Below, piece by piece: positions 33,972 to 42,689 of a stretch of DNA of 46,436 nt (positions within the stretch are counted from its first letter, which is position 1; every line of letters begins with the position of its first letter). This stretch comes from Desulfobulbaceae bacterium. Its GTDB lineage: Bacteria > Desulfobacterota > Desulfobulbia > Desulfobulbales > SURF-16. Both the position numbers and the translations under genes were made by a program. The notes beneath the pieces were generated by a model that had not been told where the DNA came from, ran no database searches, and was given only the letters and a program-made list of their open reading frames with translations. The stretch lies in NCBI GenBank assembly GCA_002868945.1, contig PKTX01000008.1, positions 1,611-48,046 of the forward strand. The letters run 5' to 3'.

Positions 33972-34523
33972 ATGGCCAAGAAACGCAGCTCCCGGAAAAA
34001 AAAATTCACCATCCGTTTTGAACTCGGTCTGGGTGGCCTTGTCGGCCTCTTTACCATCTGCTTCTGTATCTTTTTGTGGATGTTTCTCTTGGGGGTCTGG
34101 GCCGGTCAGACGGTCCTGCTGCCCTCGGGTCGGGATGATACCAGCAAGGCCATCAGCCGTTTTTCCGCAAAAATCTGGTCCCAGGCCCGCAAGGCTGCGC
34201 CCTCCGCCCAACCGGATCCCGACGCCAGCGCTGACGGGCCCCGGCTGGCGCCACAGGGGGAGAGTGACGAGGAACCATCCTACTTCAGCCTGCAGGTGGC
34301 TGCCTATGCCGACGAAGAGAATGCCCGCCAGGAGGTTCTTGACTGGCAGGCCCGTGGCGAAGAGGCCTTTTTCCGGCGCCCCCGTGAAGGTTCCTCTCTT
34401 TACCGTGTTTTTGTGGGGCGTTATGATACCCTGGCCGCGGCCAATGACAAGGTGGATGAGCTGGAAGAGGCGGACAGTTTGCAGGCCTTTATTACCCTGC
34501 TGCCCGTGGGAGATGGGCAGTAA
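33972..34523 (+). CDS. SPOR-domain membrane protein
   Basis: This 183-residue protein has a very basic cytoplasmic head (MAKKRSSRKKKF). One membrane helix follows (GLVGLFTICFCIFLWMFLLG, about 22-42), then a Pro/Ala/Asp-rich periplasmic linker, and a C-terminal SPOR domain (YFSLQVAAYADEENARQEVL...RVFVGRYDTLAAANDKVDEL, about 105-175). SPOR domains bind denuded septal glycan, so it probably localises to the division site. The ATG at 33972 has GAGG close upstream; a GTG at 33945 is an alternative. A family C element starts at its stop codon. Confidence 0.85.
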   Translation: MAKKRSSRKKKFTIRFELGLGGLVGLFTICFCIFLWMFLLGVWAGQTVLLPSGRDDTSKAISRFSAKIWSQARKAAPSAQPDPDASADGPRLAPQGESDEEPSYFSLQVAAYADEENARQEVLDWQARGEEAFFRRPREGSSLYRVFVGRYDTLAAANDKVDELEEADSLQAFITLLPVGDGQ

Positions 34524-34721
34524 GCCAGTCTCTGTTTTGTCCGGAACCGGCCCTCTCGGAGTCTCGTGAAATCGCTTAGCGGCCCGATCTCCCGGGGTAT
34601 TGCGAGTTGGCATACCTCGCTATGCTCAAAAAATAATGCTTGGCGGTAAGCGAAACGAAGCGGAGACTCCGATATCGTATATGCCCGTGCTTATTTTTTC
34701 GCATTCTGGACAGAGACAGGC
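34524..34721. mobile_element. MITE-like element, family C copy 3 (~198 bp, shortened)
   Basis: The left end GCCAGTCTCTGTTTTGTCC and right end GGACAGAGACAGGC are imperfect inverted copies around the family C core. The interior has CGGAGTCTCGTGAAATCGCT and GGTAAGCGAAACGAAGCGG but lacks the third module of copy 1. It starts directly after the SPOR gene stop. Confidence 0.72.
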
Positions 34722-34763
34722 AAAGCGGCCGGCTGGGGATTTTTTGTTAATTTTTGACAAGGG

Positions 34764-35231
34764 ATGACAAGGACCATGATACGCAAGGCGACCATGGCGG
34801 ATGTGAAGGGTATATATGGTCTGCTCCACCATTTTGCCGACAAGGGCTTGTTGCTGGGGCGTTCCTACAGTTCGCTCTACGACCAGCTTCGAGATTTTCA
34901 GGTGGCCCTGGCCGATGACGGCGTCACCATGATCGGAACCGGCGCCCTGCACATCAGCTGGGAGAATCTGGCCGAGATCCGTTCGCTGGCTGTTGTTGAA
35001 GAGGCCCAAGGCCGGGGCGTGGGCCGCAACCTGGTGGAGACCTGTCTGCATGAGGCCCGGTCTTTCGGCATCAACCGCGTCTTTACCCTTACCTATCAGC
35101 CCCGTTTTTTTGAACGCCTCGGTTTCCATGCCATTGACAAGGGGGAGTTGCCCCACAAGGTTTGGAGTGACTGTGTGCATTGCCCCAAGTTTCCCGACTG
35201 CAACGAGGAGGCCATGGTCTGGCAGGGCTAA
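34764..35231 (+). CDS. argA: GNAT N-acetyltransferase, probable N-acetylglutamate synthase (short ArgA type)
   Basis: This 155-residue GNAT protein begins RKATMADVKGIYGLLHHFAD and has an acetyl-CoA loop EAQGRGVGRNLVE near residue 90. It ends with a cysteine-bearing CVHCPKFPDC segment typical of the short stand-alone ArgA proteins of deltaproteobacteria. They acetylate glutamate at the first step of arginine synthesis. argJ lies 3 kb downstream, which fits. The start may be 34764 or 34776; both have AAGG close upstream. A family A element is inserted so that the target CTAA supplies the TAA stop. Confidence 0.8.
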   Translation: MTRTMIRKATMADVKGIYGLLHHFADKGLLLGRSYSSLYDQLRDFQVALADDGVTMIGTGALHISWENLAEIRSLAVVEEAQGRGVGRNLVETCLHEARSFGINRVFTLTYQPRFFERLGFHAIDKGELPHKVWSDCVHCPKFPDCNEEAMVWQG

Positions 35232-35471
35232 CAGCCCGTTGAAAAAGGTAGCGAGCGCAGCTGAGGCTAGGGAAAATGAGGTGAAAAAATGCGCGCCCGG
35301 AGGAGGTAAGGGAGCCTGCGACACTCCGAGTACCCTTGGGGTCCTGTTTACATGGGGTTTAGGAGCATTTCGGCGTCTCGCTCCGCTCGCTTAGCTCAAG
35401 CCGAATTTTGACGCAGCAGCAGATAGCGAACGAAGAGAGACCTTCGAGCGCAGTAGTTTTTCAACGGGCTG
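35232..35471. mobile_element. MITE-like element, family A copy 2 (240 bp)
   Basis: The termini CAGCCCGTTGAAAAA and TTTTTCAACGGGCTG are inverted, and the flanking CTAA occurs on both sides (35228-35231 and 35472-35475). It is nearly the reverse complement of copy 1 at 4187-4430. It is inserted exactly at the stop codon of the acetyltransferase gene. The following 255 bp up to secA hold no clear promoter. Confidence 0.9.
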
Positions 35472-35730
35472 CTAAGGGCGTTCCTGGTTGCCTGAAAGGG
35501 CGGATGAAGAATGACGGAGGTCTGTGGTAGCTGATAAAAGAGAAATTTCAGCCGGGGGTGCAAAGGCAATGAAGCAAATCGGCACGTTGCGATAAACCTT
35601 TGTTGTTTTGCGGGATTAAAGGGTTTTCGAACGGACACTAAAAAGAAAGTCAGAGGGCATTGTTGGTGAAGGACATGGTTCACCGCGATCAACCCCGGCT
35701 TTTCTGACGTTTTCATAACCAGGAGTATAT

Positions 35731-38271
35731 ATGTTAGGCAAGGCGCTAACCAAGGTATTCGGCAGTAAGAACGAGAGGGTGTTGAAGGCCCTGAAGCCCA
35801 TTGTTGAAAGAATCAATTCCCTGGAACCGAGCATACAGGCCCTGTCGGATGACGAACTGGTCGGTAAGACGGCCGAGTTCCGCCAGCGCTTGGCCGCCGG
35901 CGAAAGTCTTGATGATCTTCTGCCCGAGGCCTTTGCCGTGGTGCGCGAGGCCTCGGTGCGGGTCACCGGCATGCGCCATTTTGATGTCCAGCTCATGGGC
36001 GGTATTGTCCTGCATCAGGGCAAGATTGCAGAGATGAAAACCGGTGAGGGAAAGACCCTGGCCGCTACCATGCCGGTCTATCTCAATGCCCTGGCCGGTA
36101 AGGGCGTGCACGTGGTCACGGTCAACGATTATCTGGCCAAGCGTGATGCCACGGAGATGGGTGAGATCTACAGCTTCCTGGGGCTTACCACCGGCCGGAT
36201 CCTGCACGATCTTGACGATCAGGAGCGCAAGGCCGCCTATGGCTGCGATATCACCTACGGCACCAATAACGAGTTCGGCTTTGATTATCTGCGCGACAAC
36301 ATGAAGTTCAGTCCGGATGATTTTTGCCAGCGCGACTATTTTTTTGCCATTGTCGATGAGGTGGACTCCATCCTCATTGATGAGGCGAGAACCCCGCTCA
36401 TTATCTCCGGCCCGGCCGAGATGGCGGTGGAGCAGTATGAGACGGTGAACCGTTTCATGCCTCAATTTGAAAAGGATGTCCACTATACGGTGGATGAAAA
36501 GTCCCGCACCCTGGCCCTTACCGAGGAAGGCGTTGCCCTTGGGGAAAAACTGCTTGATGTGGATAATCTTTATGATCCCGGCAGTATAGAGGCCCTCCAT
36601 CATCTGACCCAGGCCCTGAAGGCCCATGCCCTCTTCACCCGGGACGTCGATTATCTGGTGCGCGACGGCCAGGTGATGATTGTCGATGAGTTTACCGGTC
36701 GCGTCATGCCGGGCCGCCGTTATAGCGAGGGTCTGCACCAGGCCCTGGAGGCCAAGGAAGGCGTCAAGATCGAGCAGGAAAACCAGACCCTGGCCTCGGT
36801 CACCTTTCAGAACTTCTTTCGCATGTATGACAAGCTGGCCGGTATGACCGGTACGGCCGACACCGAGGCGGCGGAGTTCAAGAAGATCTATGACCTTGAT
36901 GTGGTCATTGTGCCCTCGCATCGTCCCATGATCCGCGAGGATTTCGCGGATGTCATCTACAAGAACGCCAAGGCAAAGTTCCGCGCCATTGTCCGTGAGA
37001 TCAAGGCGCTCCATGAAAAAGGCCAGCCCGTGCTGGTGGGCACCATCAACATCGAGATCTCCGAGCTGATCTCCAGGATGCTGACCAAGGAAAAGATCCC
37101 CCATTCGGTGCTTAATGCCAAGCACCATGAGAAGGAGGCCGAGATTATTGCCGAGGCCGGTCAGCGGGGCCGGGTGACCATTGCCACCAACATGGCGGGC
37201 CGCGGTACGGATATCAAACTGGGAGAGGGGGTCGTGGAGGTGGGCGGCCTGCACATCCTTGGCACCAGCCGCCATGAGTCGCGGCGCATCGACAATCAGC
37301 TGCGTGGTCGTTCCGGCCGCCAGGGTGATCCGGGCTCATCGCGTTTTTACCTCTCCCTGGAGGATGATCTGCTGCGTATCTTCGGCTCGGACCGCATTTC
37401 CGGCATCATGGAGAGACTGGGCATGGAGGATGATGAGCCCATTGAGCATTCCATGATCTCCAAGGCCATTGAGAATGCCCAGCGTAAGGTGGAGGGCCAT
37501 AACTTTGATATCCGCAAGCATCTCCTTGAGTATGATGATGTTATGAACCTGCAGCGCAAGGTGATTTACAAGCAGCGCCGGGAGGTGTTGAGCAGTGATG
37601 ATGTCAAGGAGATCATCAAGGATATGATCCATGACCTGGTGGAGGAGGTCAGTTTCAACAGCTGCCAGGATAAGATTCCTTCCGAAGACTGGGAGTGGCC
37701 CTCCATCGAAGAACAGGTGATGACCACCTTTGGCCTGCCCCTGGAGTGGGATGCCAAGGACCGGGTTGATCTCACCCCGGAGGCCTTTGAGGATCAGCTG
37801 CTGACCATGGTCACGGAGGCCTATGCCGCCAAGGAGCAGGAGCTGGGGCCGGAACAGATGCGCTTTCTGGAGAGAATGGTGCTGCTTAAGATGGTGGATG
37901 ATCGCTGGAAGGATCATCTCCTCAATATGGATCATCTGCGGCAGGGTATCGGCCTGCGCGGCTATGGCCAGAAGAATCCTCTCGATGAGTATAAACGGGA
38001 GGGTTTTGATATGTTCAACGACATGATCGATACGGTGAAGCGCCAGACCGTCTCCACCCTGTTGCGTATTCAGCTGGCCCCAGATAATGACATGGTGGAG
38101 CTTGAGGCCCGTGAGCGAGCCAGACAGGAGGAGCAGCTGGCCTTGAGTCGGGCCGCTGCGGCTGAAAAACAGCAGCCCAGTCAGCGCCATGGCGACAAGG
38201 TGGGGCGGAATTCCCCCTGTCCCTGCGGCAGCGGCAAGAAGTATAAGCGCTGTTGCGGCCGGCAGAAATAA
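35731..38271 (+). CDS. secA: Preprotein translocase ATPase SecA
   Basis: The product has 846 residues, normal length. It drives unfolded preproteins through SecYEG. The Walker A motif MKTGEGKT is near residue 103 and Walker [15 protein letters not shown] near 210. The preprotein cross-linking domain follows, then the second helicase half ([12 protein letters not shown] near 490 and [17 protein letters not shown] near 530). A C-terminal zinc SEC-C motif ([14 protein letters not shown]) binds SecB or ribosomes. The start has AGGAG upstream. A weak GTAAAGAAG / CTTCTTTAC hairpin with a T-run follows the gene. Confidence 0.98.
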   Translation: MLGKALTKVFGSKNERVLKALKPIVERINSLEPSIQALSDDELVGKTAEFRQRLAAGESLDDLLPEAFAVVREASVRVTGMRHFDVQLMGGIVLHQGKIAEMKTGEGKTLAATMPVYLNALAGKGVHVVTVNDYLAKRDATEMGEIYSFLGLTTGRILHDLDDQERKAAYGCDITYGTNNEFGFDYLRDNMKFSPDDFCQRDYFFAIVDEVDSILIDEARTPLIISGPAEMAVEQYETVNRFMPQFEKDVHYTVDEKSRTLALTEEGVALGEKLLDVDNLYDPGSIEALHHLTQALKAHALFTRDVDYLVRDGQVMIVDEFTGRVMPGRRYSEGLHQALEAKEGVKIEQENQTLASVTFQNFFRMYDKLAGMTGTADTEAAEFKKIYDLDVVIVPSHRPMIREDFADVIYKNAKAKFRAIVREIKALHEKGQPVLVGTINIEISELISRMLTKEKIPHSVLNAKHHEKEAEIIAEAGQRGRVTIATNMAGRGTDIKLGEGVVEVGGLHILGTSRHESRRIDNQLRGRSGRQGDPGSSRFYLSLEDDLLRIFGSDRISGIMERLGMEDDEPIEHSMISKAIENAQRKVEGHNFDIRKHLLEYDDVMNLQRKVIYKQRREVLSSDDVKEIIKDMIHDLVEEVSFNSCQDKIPSEDWEWPSIEEQVMTTFGLPLEWDAKDRVDLTPEAFEDQLLTMVTEAYAAKEQELGPEQMRFLERMVLLKMVDDRWKDHLLNMDHLRQGIGLRGYGQKNPLDEYKREGFDMFNDMIDTVKRQTVSTLLRIQLAPDNDMVELEARERARQEEQLALSRAAAAEKQQPSQRHGDKVGRNSPCPCGSGKKYKRCCGRQK

Positions 38272-38287
38272 GAGAGAAGTTTAGGAG

Positions 38288-38349
38288 GTAAAGAAGTTAA
38301 AGGAATAAGGAAGAACCACCCCCTCTTCTCTACCTTCTTTACTTTTTTT
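38288..38349 (+). terminator. Possible terminator after secA
   Basis: GTAAAGAAG (38288-38296) pairs with CTTCTTTAC (38334-38342) around a long loop and is followed by seven T. The stem is AT-rich and the loop large, so it is only a candidate. Confidence 0.4.
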
Positions 38350-38378
38350 GTATTCCTTCAACCGATGGCTCGAATGGC

Positions 38379-39608
38379 ATGAGTAACGAAAAACAAGAGG
38401 CAGTTTCCCTCGACGACCCTGTTGAACTGGTGGTGCCCGGCTTTCAGGCCGCGGCTGTCAAGGCCGGCATCCGTGGCAAGGATCGCCTGGATATGGGCCT
38501 GATCTTTTCGGAGAAGCCGGCGGCAGTGGCCGGTGTCTTTACCACCTCCCAGGTCAAGGCGGCGCCGGTGCTCCTGGATATGGAGCATCTCAAAAAGGGG
38601 AGCGCCCGGGCCATTCTGGTCAACTCCGGCGTGGCCAATGCCTGCTCCGGGGCGCAGGGCATGGCCCTGGCCAGGGGCACGGCCGCATTGGTGGCCGAGG
38701 CCCTGAAGATTGAGGCCACCGAGGTGCAGGTCTGCTCCACCGGTGTTATCGGTGAGCAGCTTGATCCGGCCTGGTTTGAAAGGGGCATACCGGCCCTGGT
38801 GGCGGAGTTGCGGCAAGATGGTTTCGCAGACGTGGCCCGGGCCATGATGACCACCGATACCGTGCCCAAGGTGGAAAAGGTCAACTTTGAGATCAATGGT
38901 CACGAGGTGACTATCCTCGGCCTGGCCAAGGGCTCGGGCATGATCATGCCCAATATGGCCACCATGCTCTCTTTCATCATGACCGACGCCGCCATTGCTT
39001 CCGACGTTTTGCAGGATATGTTGAAAAAGGCGACGGATCAATCCTTTAACGTCGTGACGGTGGATGGTGATACCTCCACCAACGATACGGTGTTGCTCCT
39101 GGCCAACGGCGTCGCCGCTCATGAGACCATTGTCTCCATGGCCGCGCCGGAGGCGCACCTCTTTCAGGAGGCCCTGGAGCGCCTTACCAGAAACCTGGCC
39201 CTGAAGATCGTTGCCGACGGCGAGGGTGCCACCAAGTTGATCACGGTTCGCGTCCAGGGGGCGGCCAGCCGTGCTGATGCCGAGCAGATTGCCCGCACCA
39301 TCGCCAATTCGCCCCTCTTTAAGACGGCCTGTTACGGCGAGGATGCCAACTGGGGCCGGATCTTTGCAGCGGCCGGCCGGGCCGGCATTGCTTTTGATCA
39401 GGGTGCGGTGGACATCTTCTTTGACCAGGTGCAGATGGTGGCGGCCGGTCTGGGCCTCTTTGCCAATGAAGAGGCGGCCACCGAGGTTCTCAGGCAGGAG
39501 GATTTCGTGGTCACGGTGGATCTGCATGCCGGCAAGGAGAGCTGCGAGATCTACACCTGTGACCTCAGCCACGATTATGTCTCCATTAATGGTGACTACC
39601 GCAGTTAG
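38379..39608 (+). CDS. argJ: Glutamate N-acetyltransferase / amino-acid acetyltransferase ArgJ
   Basis: This 409-residue ArgJ transfers acetyl from N-acetylornithine to glutamate in arginine synthesis. Bifunctional members also use acetyl-CoA. The self-cleavage site lies in KGSGMIMPNMATMLSF, with nucleophile T195, which becomes the N-terminus of the beta chain. The family stretch VAGVFTTSQVKAAPV is near residue 48 and the C-terminal YTCDLSHDYVSINGDYR closes the protein. The start ATG has only a weak ribosome binding site. The stop is followed within 12 bp by CTAG and family E/B repeats. Confidence 0.95.
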   Translation: MSNEKQEAVSLDDPVELVVPGFQAAAVKAGIRGKDRLDMGLIFSEKPAAVAGVFTTSQVKAAPVLLDMEHLKKGSARAILVNSGVANACSGAQGMALARGTAALVAEALKIEATEVQVCSTGVIGEQLDPAWFERGIPALVAELRQDGFADVARAMMTTDTVPKVEKVNFEINGHEVTILGLAKGSGMIMPNMATMLSFIMTDAAIASDVLQDMLKKATDQSFNVVTVDGDTSTNDTVLLLANGVAAHETIVSMAAPEAHLFQEALERLTRNLALKIVADGEGATKLITVRVQGAASRADAEQIARTIANSPLFKTACYGEDANWGRIFAAAGRAGIAFDQGAVDIFFDQVQMVAAGLGLFANEEAATEVLRQEDFVVTVDLHAGKESCEIYTCDLSHDYVSINGDYRS

Positions 39609-39620
39609 GTGAGGGGTGAC

Positions 39621-39955
39621 CTAGTACTCTGTAAAACTTAAGGCTATCTTGAATAATTGTTTTTTCGTCCAATCTCCCGGAGTCTCGCGAGCTCGCTTAC
39701 CTCGTTATGCTCAAAAAATAATGCTCGGAGGTAAGCGAAACGAAGTGGAGACTCCGATATCAAATATATGCCTGCGCTTATTTTTTTCGCATGCCTTGAT
39801 CTTGAACGAAAAATCTAATTATTCAAGACACCCTTAAATTTACGTGTATAATTTCAATATTGCATACGAACCACAAAGACACGAAGGCACAAAGAAAAAC
39901 ATAAAAACAAGAAGATCTTTGTGCCTTTGTGGTTAAAGGCAGTTATTGCCACGTT
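39621..39955. mobile_element. MITE-like element, family E copy 1, interrupted by a family B element
   Basis: The left end CTAGTACTCTGTAAAACTTA continues after the nested insertion (39641-39836) as AATTTACGTGTATAATTTC, followed by ACCACAAAGACACGAAGGCA and GTGCCTTTGTGGTT. Together these match the reverse complement of copy 3 at 42690-42849. Its right terminus is missing. The core folds as a hairpin (ACCACAAAG with CTTTGTGGT). Confidence 0.82.
39641..39834. mobile_element. MITE-like element, family B copy 3 (194 bp), nested in family E
   Basis: The termini AGGCTATCTTGAATAATT and AATTATTCAAGACACCCT are inverted, with TA on each side (39639-39640 and 39835-39836). Comparison with the uninterrupted family E copy at 42690-42853 shows that one TA is the original, so this is a clean insertion with a TA duplication. 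It lacks the third internal module present in copy 1. Confidence 0.92.
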
Positions 39956-40015
39956 GGATGATATGGTAGGACGTTTAATTTTGCCCCCAATTACTACATG
40001 CGCCGTTAATTTTAC

Positions 40016-40055
40016 TTGACGTGGTATCAATAAGCGATATCATATTCATATGAAT
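40016..40055 (+). promoter_or_regulatory. hicAB promoter and candidate operator
   Basis: TTGACG (40016-40021) is followed 16 bp later by TATCAT (40038-40043). A perfect 12-bp palindrome ATTCATATGAAT (40044-40055) covers the hicA start codon, and TATC...GATA (40025-40039) lies between the promoter hexamers. HicB proteins with ribbon-helix-helix tails bind such palindromes to repress their own operon. Confidence 0.55.
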
Positions 40056-40304
40056 GCAAGCCACCGGAAAACCTTGAAAGCCGTGTTCGCCGATCCGGTA
40101 AACGGCAATATAGAGTGGCGAAAAATAGAAGCGTTGTTAAAGGCATCGGGCTGTGGAATAATCGAGGGTGGCGGTTCCCGCGTAGCTGTTGTTTTCGGAG
40201 ACATGAAGGCTACCTTCCACCGCCCGCATCCGGGCAAGGAGGCCCTGAGGTACCGGGTGAACGCGGTCCGCGACTTCCTTAAAGCCATCGGAGTAAAACC
40301 ATGA
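40050..40304 (+). CDS. hicA: HicA-family toxin
   Basis: This 84-residue protein resembles the HicA mRNA-interferase subgroup that begins with RKTLKAVFADPVNGNIEWRKIEALL and ends in FHRPHPGKE followed by AVRDFLKAIGV. The fold is a double-stranded-RNA-binding type; H57 and H60 are the candidate catalytic histidines. It would cleave mRNA when free of antitoxin. Gene order toxin-antitoxin with a 4-bp ATGA overlap is standard for hicAB. The start lies inside a 12-bp palindrome. It lies among mobile repeats, in an AT-richer stretch than its surroundings. Confidence 0.88.
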   Translation: MNASHRKTLKAVFADPVNGNIEWRKIEALLKASGCGIIEGGGSRVAVVFGDMKATFHRPHPGKEALRYRVNAVRDFLKAIGVKP

Positions 40305-40639
40305 AGAATGCCCTATCTCATAAAGGCTACACCGCCAGAGTCGAATTCGATTCCGAGGACCATATCTTTTTCGGCCGCATCGTCGGCATCAGGGATATCG
40401 TCACTTTCCACGGCGAAACCGTCAACGAACTGGAATCCTCTTTCAAGGAGGCGGTCGATCACTACCTCGAAACCTGCGCCGAACTCGGCAAAAAACCGAA
40501 CAAACCCTATTCCGGCACCCTTACCCTGCGTCTCAACCCCGAAATCCATGCCGAGATCGCCACCGCCGCCGCCGTAGGCGGCAAAAGCATCAATAAATGG
40601 GTCGCGGATACGCTTGACAAGGCGGTTCACTCTCAGTGA
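40301..40639 (+). CDS. hicB: HicB-family antitoxin
   Basis: The 112-residue product starts with a partial RNase-H-like HicB fold (GYTARVEFDSEDHIFFGRIV...VTFHGETVNELESSFKEAVD). It ends in a ribbon-helix-helix DNA-binding segment (SGTLTLRLNPEIHAEIATAA...SINKWVADTLDKAV). It should neutralise HicA by direct binding and autoregulate the pair through the palindrome at the hicA start. The overlap with hicA (ATGA) couples their translation. Confidence 0.9.
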   Translation: MKNALSHKGYTARVEFDSEDHIFFGRIVGIRDIVTFHGETVNELESSFKEAVDHYLETCAELGKKPNKPYSGTLTLRLNPEIHAEIATAAAVGGKSINKWVADTLDKAVHSQ

Positions 40640-40740
40640 GTTCAGTTTGGCGCGTAAATTACATCGAATTTTAAGCGCTCCTCGCAAGCCTTGTCTAGTC
40701 ACCTAACAACTACAATCCCTCCCGGCTCCTCTCGGTTTTT

Positions 40741-40815
40741 ATTAACCACGAACCACACAAAATACACGAAATAGTTGCATAAATATACAAAACTTTAAGT
40801 GATACACTGCACTAG
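40741..40815. mobile_element. MITE-like element, family E copy 2 (partial)
   Basis: CTTTAAGTGATACACTGCA followed by CTAG (40812-40815) is one family E terminus. Upstream, AGTTGCATAAATATACAAA matches copy 3. The core and the opposite end are missing, replaced by a short AACCACGAACCACACAAAAT stretch. The remaining gap up to 40979 shows nothing identifiable. Confidence 0.72.
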
Positions 40816-40979
40816 CAGCCCGGTGCCTTGTCTTTTTGCCCTTCTTTGTAATCTCGCCCGTGAGCAGGCGGCATTTCCCCTTGTCGCCTCGCCGGCGCCA
40901 TGGTTCTTCGTGGGCGGCCGTTCTCCTTTCTCTCTTTCCTCGCCAGGCCCGTGGCGTGCCCTGCCACAAGAGTGCTTTC

Positions 40980-41008
40980 TTGTCTTCCAATACATTGTTC
41001 AGTATACT
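40980..41008 (+). promoter_or_regulatory. Candidate promoter of the tandem solute-binding gene
   Basis: TTGTCT (40980-40985) and TATACT (41003-41008) are separated by 17 bp, about 120 bp upstream of the gene at 41131. This is the best sigma-70-like pair in the 490-bp gap. Confidence 0.42.
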
Positions 41009-41130
41009 TTGAGGATGGTCCTACCGGTGCCGTTGGTTGTGCCGCTATCTGTTGTTTCCGGGTAGACACTCAAAAGTGTTGAAACAAATTGACGTGTACT
41101 GGGCATGTTGTGTGCGGGGGAGAGTCACTC

Positions 41131-42525
41131 ATGAACAGAATTGCAAGCGCCTTGTGGCGGACGGCATTGCCGGCAGTGCTCTTTGGGGCGCTCTTCTGGG
41201 TAAGCGGGGTGGCGGCGGCTGATGGCGCCACGGCAGAGAGCGGCAAAACCTATGTCTTTCACACGGCATATCAAACACCCATCAGGGAAATCCTGGAGAG
41301 CCGCATCCAGGAGGCCTTTGCCAGGTTGCACCTCAAGGCGGAGCTCCGCTATACCCCTTCGAGCCAGCGGGCCTTGATGCTGGCAAATCAGGAGGGGGAT
41401 GGCGATGCCGGCCGGGTAACGGATATCAAGGAGATAGCCCCGGCCCATACCGCCAACCTTATTCTGGTGCCGACCCCCATCATGGTCATGGAGCTTGCGG
41501 TATATAGCAAGAATTTCTCCTTTCCCGTCACCGGCTGGCACTCCCTGCAAAAATACCACAACGGCGCCCGCCTCGGCGCCAAGATTCTTGAAGAAAATAT
41601 TCCCGGCAGGACAACCTTCTTGCCCACCACGGTGCAGTTGGTTCGCATGCTTGAGGCTGGCCGCATTGATACCATGGTGGAATGGAAGCGCATGGCCGAC
41701 CATGCCATTCGCAGCCTGGGGCTTGCCGACATCAGGCAACTGACGCCGCTCTTGAAGGTCCAGCCCTTTCATCTCTGTCTGCACAAGAGACATGCGGATC
41801 TTGTGCCGCGGCTAGATGAGGTGATCAGTCGTATGGACGAGGAGGGCCTCCTGGACGCGGCACAGCAGGAGTTTGTCTTCTACACCGGCGTGCAGTCACC
41901 GGTGCGAGAGATCCTTGCCGGGCGTTTGCAGGAGGCCTTTAGCCGGGCTGGAAATTTTCGGCTGCGGCTGGTCTATACCGGCTCGGCCCAGCGTTCCTTG
42001 CTCATGGCCAATGAAGAGGGGGACGGTGATGCGGCTCGTGTCCCTGATATCAAGGAGATCGCCCCGGAGGTCACCGCCGATCTGCTGCAGATCCCGGAGT
42101 CGATTAATCAAATCAGATTTTTTGTCTATACGGCGGGGGAGGAGTTTGCCGTCAATGGTTATGAGTCTCTTGCCCATTTGCGCAACGGCTTTCGGCTCGG
42201 TGCCAAGATTCTCGAAAAAAATATTCCCGGCCGCCGCACCATATTGCCGGAATCGGAGCGCCTCTTCCGGATGCTGAACGACGGCAGGCTCGATACGGTG
42301 ATCGAGTGGGATTTGATTTCCGATGCCCTGATCAAGCGGCATAACTATAGCATGGTACGGAAGTTGACCCCGCCCCTGATAAACCTGCCGACCTATGCCC
42401 TCATTCACAGAAAGCATGAGGAGCTGATCCCCGCACTCGTCAAGGCGCTGCAGGAGATGAAGAGTGACGGCACATTTGCCCGGATAGAAGAGGAGGTACG
42501 CGGTGGATTGGAAAGCGCCCCGTAG
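41131..42525 (+). CDS. Periplasmic solute-binding protein with two tandem copies of its domain
   Basis: The product has 464 residues, with a signal peptide (ALPAVLFGALFWVSGVAAAD, ending near residue 30). Two homologous family-3-type binding domains follow. Copy one (about 41-243) has YQTPIREILESRIQEAF, RALMLANQEGDGDAGRVTDI, GARLGAKILEENIPGR and RMLEAGRIDTMVEW. Copy two (about 247-455) has VQSPVREILAGRLQEAF, RSLLMANEEGDGDAARVPDI, FRLGAKILEKNIPGR and RMLNDGRLDTVIEW. No transporter genes adjoin it, but a hybrid sensor kinase follows, so it may present ligand to that kinase. The start at 41131 has GGGGAGAG upstream. The TAG stop lies at the boundary of inserted repeats, so the original C-terminus may have been slightly longer. 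Confidence 0.85.
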   Translation: MNRIASALWRTALPAVLFGALFWVSGVAAADGATAESGKTYVFHTAYQTPIREILESRIQEAFARLHLKAELRYTPSSQRALMLANQEGDGDAGRVTDIKEIAPAHTANLILVPTPIMVMELAVYSKNFSFPVTGWHSLQKYHNGARLGAKILEENIPGRTTFLPTTVQLVRMLEAGRIDTMVEWKRMADHAIRSLGLADIRQLTPLLKVQPFHLCLHKRHADLVPRLDEVISRMDEEGLLDAAQQEFVFYTGVQSPVREILAGRLQEAFSRAGNFRLRLVYTGSAQRSLLMANEEGDGDAARVPDIKEIAPEVTADLLQIPESINQIRFFVYTAGEEFAVNGYESLAHLRNGFRLGAKILEKNIPGRRTILPESERLFRMLNDGRLDTVIEWDLISDALIKRHNYSMVRKLTPPLINLPTYALIHRKHEELIPALVKALQEMKSDGTFARIEEEVRGGLESAP

Positions 42526-42685
42526 GAGTCTGTCGGACTTAGACATAAACCTACTGCAAATTCGAGAAAACGGCCCATATTCCCATGGCTTTTCGTTAAA
42601 TAGCTCTGCTATTCGCCTCAAATCCATGTAAATCTGGCCTTGATTTCTCGAATTTTCGCTACGATTCTCTAAGTTCGACAGACTC
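42526..42685. mobile_element. MITE-like element, family D copy 2 (160 bp)
   Basis: Its ends are near-perfect inverted copies of GAGTCTGTCGGACTTAGA, and the interior is almost identical to copy 1 (23321-23479). The flanking tetranucleotides are GTAG (42522-42525) and CTCG (42686-42689), each one base off the CTAG that flanks copy 1. It begins right at the stop codon of the tandem solute-binding gene. Confidence 0.9.
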
Positions 42686-42689
42686 CTCG

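Noticed and set aside
35746-37275. 509-codon frame antisense to secA
   Set aside because: A shadow frame; secA is complete on the plus strand with all motifs.
40799-41065. Short frames between hicB and the solute-binding gene
   Set aside because: Several overlapping frames on both strands without start signals or domains; the region contains a partial family E element and a promoter candidate.
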